From NCBI GenBank assembly GCA_035940955.1, contig DASZEJ010000117.1:1-18982 (forward strand): a stretch of DNA of 18,982 bases, written 5' to 3'. Source of the stretch: CADCVT01 sp035940955 (lineage in GTDB: Bacteria; Actinomycetota; Thermoleophilia; Solirubrobacterales; Solirubrobacteraceae). The stretch's first letter is position 1; each line of letters starts with the position of its first letter. The notes beneath the pieces are model-generated. The model saw only the letters and a program-made list of their open reading frames with translations. It had not been told where the DNA came from and did no database searches. Position numbers and translations under genes: made by a program. Positions 7,233 to 13,364 of this stretch are shown here, piece after piece.

Positions 7233-7432
7233 GCCCCGCGGCCCCCGCCGACCGCATCCGCACGCTGCTGCTGCGCGCCGACAACGTCGTCAAGAACGAG
7301 GGCGACGACGGCGACCGGCGGCGCCGCGCGATCCAGGCGCTCGAGGAGGCGCGCGAGCTGGCGCGCGACCCCGCGGTCGACCCGAGGATCCGCGAGCTCG
7401 TCGAGCGCCGGCTGGAGGCGCTGGGCGCCTAG
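7229..7432 (+). CDS. small helical protein of unknown function
   Basis: A 67-residue protein starting at a GTG that overlaps the stop of the EVE gene. It is predicted to be nearly all alpha-helix and highly charged: DRIRTLLLRADNVVKNEG, then RRRRAIQALEEARELA and a C-terminal VDPRIRELVERRLEAL segment. The spacing of hydrophobic residues suggests a helical bundle or TPR-like helix pair. No family is recognised and no signal peptide or membrane segment is present. Strong G/C third-position bias and tight packing between neighbours (2 bp to the next ATG) argue that it is real. Confidence 0.65.
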   Translation: MSPAAPADRIRTLLLRADNVVKNEGDDGDRRRRAIQALEEARELARDPAVDPRIRELVERRLEALGA

Positions 7433-7434
7433 CG

Positions 7435-8103
7435 ATGCCTGCACGGGTGCAGGCGGCCTGGCGCGAGCTCGACCGCGACCAGCGCCTCGCGGCCCTCGCC
7501 GCGCTGGCGCTGCTCGTCACGCTCTTCCTGCCGTGGTACCAGGCCACGGTCATCGACCGCGGGCGCGCGACGAGCCCGACGTTCACCGCGTTCGGCGTGT
7601 TCTCGTTCGTCGAGGCCGCGATCCTGCTCGTCGCGCTGGGCGTCTTCGCCCTGCTCTTCGCCCGCGGGGAGCGGCGGGCCTTCCACCTGCCGGGAGGGGA
7701 CGGGACGGTGATCTTCGCGGCGGGCGCGTGGGCCGCGGTGCTGCTGCTGTGGCGCGTGTTCGACCGCCCGGACGTCGAGCGCGCGGTGTCCGACGGCATC
7801 ACCTGGGGCTTCTTCTTCGCGTTCCTCGCCGCGGCGGCGCTCGCCGGAGCCGGCTGGAGGATCCGCGCCGCGGGCCGCCCGGAGCCGCCGCTGCTGCGCG
7901 ACGACCGCGACGCCGACCCCCCGGCCCGCGCCGGCGCCGACCGCGACGCCCCGACGGCCGCCACCGAGGTCGCGCCGCGCACCCGCCGCCCGCCGGAGCC
8001 GCGCCAGCTCACGCTCGACGACGCCGACCCGGCCGACCCGGCCGACGCGCCGACCCGCCGCGTCCCGCCCTCGGACGCCGGTCCGCCGCGGCGCGACCGC
8101 TAG
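7435..8103 (+). CDS. four-helix membrane protein with disordered acidic tail
   Basis: A 222-residue predicted membrane protein of no named family. Four hydrophobic helices lie at about residues 19-38, 58-77, 91-107 and 122-142, starting with a DRDQRLAALAALALLVTLF segment and FLPWYQ at the end of helix 1. From residue 145 onward the chain is Pro/Arg/Asp-rich and probably disordered, with QLTLDDADPADPADAP near the end. It begins 2 bp after the previous stop and its TAG shares a CTAG palindrome with the stop of the converging gene. Role unknown. Confidence 0.78.
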   Translation: MPARVQAAWRELDRDQRLAALAALALLVTLFLPWYQATVIDRGRATSPTFTAFGVFSFVEAAILLVALGVFALLFARGERRAFHLPGGDGTVIFAAGAWAAVLLLWRVFDRPDVERAVSDGITWGFFFAFLAAAALAGAGWRIRAAGRPEPPLLRDDRDADPPARAGADRDAPTAATEVAPRTRRPPEPRQLTLDDADPADPADAPTRRVPPSDAGPPRRDR

Positions 8104-8909
8104 GGGTTCTGCGACGGCGGGCGGGACGGCGCCTCGGGGGCGCCGCCGCCGAACGCCTCGCCCGCGTGCGGCTCGCGCGACCCGCCGAACGGCGACTCCG
8201 GCTCCGCCGCGCCCAGCTCGCCGCCCGCCGGCGGCTGCGACCCCTCCTTGAGCTTGCGCAGCTCGAGGTAGATCAGCGCCGCCGCGATCGCCGAGATCGG
8301 CCCGACGAGCGCGCCCGAGATGAGCGACGCCAGCGACTGCCCGACGAAGCTGTCGTTGCCCCCGAAGATCGCGCTCAGCAGCGCGTTCGCGACGAACTGG
8401 ATCACGAAGACGACGACGATCACGCCGAAGACCTGCCAGCCGCTGCCGCGCACCAGGCCGCGCGAGCGCCCCCACGCGTCGGTGCCCCGGCGCTCGATCA
8501 CGACCGCCGGCCCGACGACCGCCCACCACGTCATCAGGATCAGGCCCGGCACGATGAGCAGCACCAGCCCGATCGCGATGCCGATGCCGGTGAGGACGCC
8601 GATGCCGATGAGCTTCGGCAGGACCGGCATCACCGACCGGAAGAGCCCCCCGAGCGAGAAGTCGCGCCGCCCGTCCTGCATGTCCCGGACCGCCTCGATC
8701 ACCATCCCCTGCAGCCAGAAGGTGGCGACGAGCGACAGCAGCAGACCGACGAGCGCCAGGCCCGCGCCGCCTCCGGCGACCAACGCGCCGTTGACCAGCG
8801 CGACCGGCAGGAAGACGAGGATCGCCGCGGGGACGATGAGGGTGAACTGCGCCCGGTACACCTCGAAGAGGCGTTCGAACAGGCGTGCGGTGTCGAGCTT
8901 GGTCGGCAT
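8100..8909 (-). CDS. multi-pass membrane protein with cytosolic C-terminal tail
   Basis: A 269-residue integral membrane protein. It opens with an amphipathic segment (ARLFERLFEVYRAQF), then hydrophobic stretches at about residues 22-65 and 95-135, an FGVIIVVFVIQF-type helix region around 170 and a last pair near 195-220. The central GLVLLIVPGLILMTWWAV with the following VIERRGTDAWGRSRGLVRG resembles membrane proteins related to the glycerophosphodiester phosphodiesterase membrane domain or YciC type; this is a resemblance only. The tail is Gly/Pro/Glu-rich. The ATG at 8909 has TAGCGT 6 nt upstream, the classic layout for a leaderless actinobacterial transcript. Confidence 0.8.
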   Translation of the reverse strand: MPTKLDTARLFERLFEVYRAQFTLIVPAAILVFLPVALVNGALVAGGGAGLALVGLLLSLVATFWLQGMVIEAVRDMQDGRRDFSLGGLFRSVMPVLPKLIGIGVLTGIGIAIGLVLLIVPGLILMTWWAVVGPAVVIERRGTDAWGRSRGLVRGSGWQVFGVIVVVFVIQFVANALLSAIFGGNDSFVGQSLASLISGALVGPISAIAAALIYLELRKLKEGSQPPAGGELGAAEPESPFGGSREPHAGEAFGGGAPEAPSRPPSQNP

Positions 8910-8915
8910 GGCGAG

Positions 8916-8921
8916 ACGCTA
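8916..8921 (-). promoter_or_regulatory. -10 element for leaderless transcript of the membrane protein gene
   Basis: On the minus strand TAGCGT is followed by 6 nt and then the ATG at 8909, so the predicted transcription start falls on or next to the start codon. Pattern-based. Confidence 0.5.
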
Positions 8922-9034
8922 CACCCGTCCGAGACGCCTTGCTAGGGCACGTTCGCAAAGTCAGCGCAGGTCCCACCATCCGGCTTTCCTCGCGGACGGC
9001 CGCGGAGCGCGGATCGCAAGGTTCGCCTCGCGGG

Positions 9035-9040
9035 TACGTT
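9035..9040 (+). promoter_or_regulatory. -10-like element of the protease gene
   Basis: TACGTT lies 9 nt before the ATG at 9050; the gap reads GGAGAGGTG, which doubles as a purine-rich ribosome binding sequence. The 140-bp divergent spacer (8910-9049) otherwise holds no recognisable feature. Confidence 0.45.
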
Positions 9041-9049
9041 GGAGAGGTG

Positions 9050-10273
9050 ATGCGCTGCCTTCTGGTGTCCCTCCTCGCCGCCGTGCTCACCTTCCCCGCG
9101 ACCGCGTCCGCCGTCGTCGGGGGCCAGGACGCGACGCGGCCCTACCCGTACATGGTCGCGTTCGAGTACGACGACGCGCCGAGCCCGTCGACCTACTACC
9201 AGGTGTGCGGCGCGAGCCTGATCGGCGCCGACAAGGTGCTCACCGCGGCGCACTGCGTCTACGACGACCGCGACGGGGACTTCTCGAGCGAGGTCGTCCC
9301 GCCGTCGTCGGTCCGCATCCTCGTCGGCACGCAGGACCTCGGGAACCGCACGGGCGCCGAGACGATCGGAGCCTCGAAGATCGAGGTCTTCCCCGAGTAC
9401 GACTCGGACTTCAAGGGCGACGTCGCGATCGTGACCCTGCAGCGCGCCGCGACCAGGGGCGCACCGCTCCGCCTCGCCAACCCGGCCACCGAGAAGCCGC
9501 TGTGGGCCGCCGGCAAGCAGGCGATCGTCACCGGCTGGGGGACGTCGATCTTCATGGACCCGGGCCTCGCGTACCAGGACCAGCTGCAGGAGGTCCAGCT
9601 GCCGATGGTCAGCGACGCCGACTGCGACCTCGCCTACTTCACCGACGACCCCATCCACGGCGACTTCTACGCCGACGTCGACGTGTGCGCCGGCGAGCGC
9701 ACCGGGATGAAGGACTCCTGCCAGGGCGACTCGGGCGGCCCGCTCGTCGTGCCCGACGCGACCGGCGCGCTCGTGCAGGTCGGCGTCGTGTCGCGCGGCT
9801 TCGGCTGCGGCTACCCGAACTCGTACGGCGTCTACGCCCGCGTCGCCGACACGAAGCTGTGGAGCTGGATCGACGCCCGCGCGCCGCAGACCGCGGCGCC
9901 CGCGGCGACGACGTCGACCGGCGGCTCGACCGGCGGCGACGCCGGCGGCACCGGCACCGCGAGCGAGCCCGAGCGCACGGGCGACGCCGGCGCTACGTCG
10001 CAGACCACCGGCTCGACGTCCGGCACGCGCGGCTCGACGGCGTTCCAGGCGTGCATGCGCCGCGCCGACCGCGTCCGCGGCCACACGGCCCGGCGCCGCG
10101 CGGTGCGCCGCTGCCAGCTCGCCGAGCAGCGCCGCGCGGCCTACCGGCGCTGCACGCAGCGCGCCGCGAAGCTCGGCTCGCGCTCGCGCCGCGCCCGCGC
10201 GGTCCAGCGCTGCCGCGCCCAGCGCCGCGCCGCCGCGCGCCGGCACGCGCGGCTCGTGCGCGCGATGCGCTAG
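9050..10273 (+). CDS. secreted trypsin-like serine protease (S1A) with basic Cys-pair tail
   Basis: A 407-residue chymotrypsin-fold protease. A signal peptide (residues 1-21, ending ATASA) is followed at once by VVGG, the canonical mature N-terminus of S1A enzymes, so little or no propeptide is present. Catalytic triad: His68 in LTAAHC, Asp124 in GDVAIV, Ser228 in DSCQGDSGGP; Asp222 occupies the trypsin S1 position, predicting cleavage after Arg/Lys. Conserved Cys residues include the 53/69, 192/213 and 224/253 positions expected for disulfides. After a Thr/Gly-rich linker (281-330), a strongly Arg-rich tail holds two modules with Cys at 335/355 and 368/388, each C-x19-C, repeated with a 33-residue period. 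Monocistronic by context. ATG 9050 is chosen; the GTG one codon earlier is possible. Confidence 0.95.
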   Translation: MRCLLVSLLAAVLTFPATASAVVGGQDATRPYPYMVAFEYDDAPSPSTYYQVCGASLIGADKVLTAAHCVYDDRDGDFSSEVVPPSSVRILVGTQDLGNRTGAETIGASKIEVFPEYDSDFKGDVAIVTLQRAATRGAPLRLANPATEKPLWAAGKQAIVTGWGTSIFMDPGLAYQDQLQEVQLPMVSDADCDLAYFTDDPIHGDFYADVDVCAGERTGMKDSCQGDSGGPLVVPDATGALVQVGVVSRGFGCGYPNSYGVYARVADTKLWSWIDARAPQTAAPAATTSTGGSTGGDAGGTGTASEPERTGDAGATSQTTGSTSGTRGSTAFQACMRRADRVRGHTARRRAVRRCQLAEQRRAAYRRCTQRAAKLGSRSRRARAVQRCRAQRRAAARRHARLVRAMR

Positions 10274-10358
10274 GCCGTACGCTCCCCCGGCGCGCCGAGC
10301 GCTTCCCGTACCGCCCGTCGCGGATCGTCGAGCCGGTCGCGTCGCTCGTCGGCGGGCT

Positions 10359-10619
10359 CTAGGGCTGGAACCCGGGGTCGCCCTTCTTCGGGCACCGCTT
10401 GACCGTCTCGTCGCACCGCGGGCGGGGGTCGGGCTCGTCGCCCTGGAACGCGGCGAACGCGCCGACGAACATCGCTCCCGTCGCCATGAAGAGGATCAGC
10501 AGGCCGGCCACGACGAACGTGCGCGAGCGCGAAGCGTGGCCGATGATCGCGATGATCACGCCGAACGCCATGAGCGTCACGACCGGTGCGGCGGGGATGT
10601 CGGTGGCGGCGAGGGGCAT
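10359..10619 (-). CDS. small two-helix membrane protein
   Basis: An 86-residue predicted membrane protein of unknown function. Two hydrophobic helices (APVVTLMAFGVIIAIIGHA and VVAGLLILFMATGAMFVGAF) flank a short basic loop (SRSR), which should face the cytoplasm. The C-terminal part is charged with two Cys (PRCDETVKRCPKK). An upstream in-frame ATG at 10640 would add seven residues, but it lies inside the probable -10 box of the divergent gene; ATG 10619, with GGAG directly before it, is preferred. Its TAG stop sits in a CTAG palindrome. Confidence 0.68.
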   Translation of the reverse strand: MPLAATDIPAAPVVTLMAFGVIIAIIGHASRSRTFVVAGLLILFMATGAMFVGAFAAFQGDEPDPRPRCDETVKRCPKKGDPGFQP

Positions 10620-10630
10620 CTCCAGGACCC

Positions 10631-10640
10631 GTCCTATCAT
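10631..10640. promoter_or_regulatory. second bidirectional promoter with overlapping -10 elements
   Basis: The sequence GTCCTATCAT carries TATCAT on the plus strand (10635-10640), 9 nt before the MoxR ATG, and TAGGAC on the minus strand (10636-10631), 11 nt before the ATG at 10619. They share a central TA exactly as at 3856-3865. The minus box is weaker because it ends in C. Only 30 bp separate the two start codons. Confidence 0.42.
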
Positions 10641-10649
10641 CCGTCGCCC

Positions 10650-11531
10650 ATGTCCGGTCCCACCACCGTCGCCGACGTCGACCGCGGGCTGCGCTCCGCG
10701 GGCTACCTCCCGACCGGCTCGGCGGCGCTCGTCGGGTTCCTCGCGACCAAGCTCGGCAAGCCCGTGCTGGTCGAGGGGCCGGCCGGAGTGGGCAAGACCG
10801 AGCTGGCCAAGGCGCTGAGCCGCTACCTCGGCCGCGAGCTCGTGCGCCTGCAGTGCTACGAGGGGCTCGACGAGGCCAAGGCGCTGTACGAGTGGAACTA
10901 CCGCAAGCAGCTGTTGCGCATCCAGGCCGAGGCGCAGGGCACCGGCTGGCAGGAGGTCCAGGACGACATCTTCGGCGCCGAGTTCCTGCTCGAGCGCCCG
11001 CTCATGACCGCGATCGCGTCCGAGCAGCCGGTCGTCCTGCTGATCGACGAGATCGACAAGACCGACCAGGAGTTCGAGGCGCTGCTGCTCGAGGTCCTGT
11101 CCGACTTCCAGATCTCGATCCCGGAGCTGGGGCGCGTCGAGGCGCGCACGCAGCCGGTCGTGCTCCTCACCTCGAACAACACCCGCGAGCTGACCGAGGC
11201 GCTCAAGCGCCGCTGCCTGTACCTGTGGCTCGACTACCCCGACGTCGAGCACGAGCTGGCGATCGTGCGGCTGCACACGCCCGAGCTGCCGGAGACCGTC
11301 GCGCGCAAGCTCGTCGAGGTCATCGGCATGGTCCGCGACCTCGACCTGAAGAAGCCGCCCTCGATCGCCGAGTCGATCGACTGGGCGCGCGCGCTGCTGC
11401 TGCTCGGCGCCAGCGACATCGACGACGAGACGTTCCGCAGCACGATGTCGGTGATCGTCAAGCACCGCACCGACCTGGACCTGGTGGCCGAGCGCGTCGG
11501 CGTGCGGCTCCAGGCGCCGCTCGGTGCCTGA
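10650..11531 (+). CDS. MoxR-type AAA+ ATPase
   Basis: A 293-residue AAA+ ATPase of the MoxR family. Walker A is GPAGVGKT at residues 43-50, Walker B is LLIDEID at about 130-136, sensor 1 lies in LLTSNNTREL and the arginine-finger region is ALKRRCLYLWLDYP. A MoxR ring usually works with a von Willebrand A (VWA) protein to remodel or metal-load a client complex; here the VWA gene starts 8 bp before this gene ends. The closest functional parallels are CoxD/CoxE of CO dehydrogenase maturation and RavA/ViaA, but no cox, nor or respiratory subunit genes are in the window, so the client is unknown. It is the first gene of a four-gene operon driven from the 30-bp divergent spacer. Confidence 0.93.
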   Translation: MSGPTTVADVDRGLRSAGYLPTGSAALVGFLATKLGKPVLVEGPAGVGKTELAKALSRYLGRELVRLQCYEGLDEAKALYEWNYRKQLLRIQAEAQGTGWQEVQDDIFGAEFLLERPLMTAIASEQPVVLLIDEIDKTDQEFEALLLEVLSDFQISIPELGRVEARTQPVVLLTSNNTRELTEALKRRCLYLWLDYPDVEHELAIVRLHTPELPETVARKLVEVIGMVRDLDLKKPPSIAESIDWARALLLLGASDIDDETFRSTMSVIVKHRTDLDLVAERVGVRLQAPLGA

Positions 11532-12909
11532 CGGCGGCTTCGCCGCGCGGGTCGTCGAGCTCGGCGAGGAGCTTCGCGCCGAGGGGGTGCAGGTCGGGAC
11601 GAGCGCGCTGCTCGACGCGTTCGCGGCGCTCGAGCACGTCGGCTGGACCGACCCCGAGCTGTTCCGCGAGGCGCTGGCGGCGACGCTCGCCAAGTCGCCG
11701 GAGGACCGGCGCGTCTTCGAGCTGGTGTTCGAGCGCTTCTTCTTCCGCGCCGCCGAGGCGGCCGCGGTCGAGGAGGGCGTCCGCGAGGAGGACCCGGCGA
11801 ACGCCGGCCAGCAGCTCGGCGACGCGGCCGGCGGCGTGGACCTCGACACGCTGCGCCAGCAGATCGCCGCGGCGCTGCGCGACGGCGGCGAGAGCCAGAT
11901 GCGCGACCTCGCCCGGCTGGCGATCGCGGCCTTTGGCCGGCAGGGCGAGGGCTCGGGCGTGATCGGCGTCGACGTGCAGCGGATCCGGCGGGCGCTCGGC
12001 CTGCGCGCCGAGCCGCAGCCGGACCTGCCGCCCGACGACCCGCGCCGCGACGGCGTGCCGCGCGACCGGCTGCGGCGCTTCGAGCAGCTGCTGCGGCGCG
12101 AGCTGGAGCGGCGGCAGATCGAGCGCCAGGAGGCGCTTCCCGCGAAGCGGCCCCTGAACGAGCTCGACCGCGCGCTGCCCACCGGGCCGCTCCAGGACCT
12201 CGCGTCGGTCCACCGCGTCGTGGCGCAGCTCAAGCGGCGGCTGAAGACGCAGGGCCAGGAGCACCGCGGCCGGCGGCGGCGGATGCACGTCGACGTGCGG
12301 CGCACGATGCGCGCGTCGCTGGAGACCGGCGGCGTGCCCGTGGTGGTGAAGGAGAAGCCGGTGCGCCCGCGGCGGCCGGAGATCTTCGTGCTGTGCGACG
12401 TGTCGACGTCGGTGACGAGCGCGTCGGTGTTCTTCCTCTCCGTGCTGCACGCCCTGCACGACGCGTTCCGCAAGATGCGGTCGTTCGTGTTCATCGAGCG
12501 GGTCAGCGAGGTCACCGACGTGTTCGCGCGCGAGCGGGACTTCAGCGCGGTGAGCGAGGCGATCGCCCGCGACGCGGGCGTGGCGGACGTCTCCGGCTAC
12601 ACCGACTACGGCCGCGTGTGGTCGGAGTTCCGCGCGCTGGTCGAGGACGAGCTGCACCCGCGCGCGACGATCATCGTGCTCGGCGACGCGCGCACGAACG
12701 GGCGCGACCCGCGGGCCGACACGTTCGCGCAGATCGCGGCGCGCGCGGGGCGCACGTTCTGGCTCAACCCCGAGCCGCGGCTGTACTGGAACTACGGCGA
12801 CTCGGTGATCTCGGCGTACGAGGAGTTCTGCGAGGCGTTCGAGTGCTGGACGACCCAGCAGCTGGAGGACTTCGTGAAGGCGCTGACGCGGCCGGTGCAC
12901 GCGCCGTAG
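11524..12909 (+). CDS. CoxE-like VWA-domain protein, MoxR partner
   Basis: A 461-residue protein with a helical N-terminal half and a C-terminal VWA domain of the CoxE-like type (PF05762). The metal-ion-dependent adhesion site is complete: DVSTS at residues 292-296, Thr360 in SGYTDYGRVW and Asp388 in VLGDARTNGR. The N-terminal half begins like other MoxR partners (FAARVVELGEELRAEGVQVG). The middle is rich in Arg and Glu, including RRFEQLLRRELERRQIERQE, a likely coiled coil. GTG at 11524 overlaps the MoxR stop, and the TAG overlaps the next GTG by one base. It is expected to tether the AAA+ ring to its client; the client is not identifiable. No membrane segment or signal peptide. Confidence 0.92.
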   Translation: MPDGGFAARVVELGEELRAEGVQVGTSALLDAFAALEHVGWTDPELFREALAATLAKSPEDRRVFELVFERFFFRAAEAAAVEEGVREEDPANAGQQLGDAAGGVDLDTLRQQIAAALRDGGESQMRDLARLAIAAFGRQGEGSGVIGVDVQRIRRALGLRAEPQPDLPPDDPRRDGVPRDRLRRFEQLLRRELERRQIERQEALPAKRPLNELDRALPTGPLQDLASVHRVVAQLKRRLKTQGQEHRGRRRRMHVDVRRTMRASLETGGVPVVVKEKPVRPRRPEIFVLCDVSTSVTSASVFFLSVLHALHDAFRKMRSFVFIERVSEVTDVFARERDFSAVSEAIARDAGVADVSGYTDYGRVWSEFRALVEDELHPRATIIVLGDARTNGRDPRADTFAQIAARAGRTFWLNPEPRLYWNYGDSVISAYEEFCEAFECWTTQQLEDFVKALTRPVHAP

Positions 12910-13364
12910 TGGACGAGCCGGCGCAGCGGCTGCCGGTCGCGGCCCGCGGGTACTGGCGGGCGGCCGGCACGCTGCAGGGGCTCGGCGTCCTGGTGGCCGC
13001 GCTGGTCGCCGGCGGCGGCCTCGGCGGCCCGGGGTGGCTGGCGCCGGCGGTGGGCGCGGCGGCGGTCGCCGTGCTGGGCGGCGTCGTGCCGGCGCTGCGC
13101 TGGCGGCGCTGGCGCTACGAGGTGCGCGAGGACGAGATCGACCTGCTCCGCGGCGCGTTCGTCGTGCGCCGGACGCTCATCCCGATCCGGCGCGTGCAGC
13201 ACGTCGACACGGAGTCCGGGCCGCTGCAGGACTCGTTCGGGCTGGCCACCGTCACGTTCCACACGGCGGCGGGCGGCGTCTCGATCCCGGCGCTGCGCAA
13301 GGGCCAGGCGGAGACGGTCCGCACGCGGGTCGCGGCGCTGGCCCGCACGCGCGATGACACCTGA
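12909..13364 (+). CDS. bacterial PH-domain membrane protein, YdbS-like
   Basis: A 151-residue membrane-anchored protein with a bacterial PH domain (bPH_2, formerly DUF304). An RGYWRAAGTLQG segment leads into two hydrophobic helices rich in Gly, Ala and Val (about residues 20-60). The PH core then follows: RWRYEVREDEIDLLRGAF, VVRRTLIPIRRVQHVDTESG, PLQDSFGLATVTFHTAAGG. These are the standard landmarks of YdbS-type proteins. GTG at 12909 shares its G with the TAG of the VWA gene, and the 3' end overlaps the next ATG by 11 bp. In Bacillus the ydbS-ydbT pair belongs to the SigW cell-envelope stress regulon and contributes to resistance to antimicrobial peptides; here the pair is joined to MoxR and VWA genes. 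Confidence 0.85.
   Translation: MDEPAQRLPVAARGYWRAAGTLQGLGVLVAALVAGGGLGGPGWLAPAVGAAAVAVLGGVVPALRWRRWRYEVREDEIDLLRGAFVVRRTLIPIRRVQHVDTESGPLQDSFGLATVTFHTAAGGVSIPALRKGQAETVRTRVAALARTRDDT

Noticed and set aside
8885..9049. Upstream ATG at 8885 as an alternative protease start
   Set aside because: It would place 55 non-secretory residues before a perfect signal peptide and overlaps the 5' end of the divergent membrane gene; the -10 at 9035-9040 also favours ATG 9050.
8942..10246. Minus-strand frame of 434 codons opposite the protease
   Set aside because: The plus strand carries a complete S1 protease triad with a signal peptide; the minus frame is Ala/Gly/Arg/Val filler.
11458..12900. Minus-strand frame of 480 codons opposite the VWA gene
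   Set aside because: Arg/His/Leu-rich antisense shadow; the plus strand has an intact MIDAS motif.
10650..12909. CO dehydrogenase accessory genes coxD/coxE
   Set aside because: The AAA+ and VWA families fit, but no cox structural genes are nearby and the downstream genes are PH-domain proteins, so the specific names were not used.
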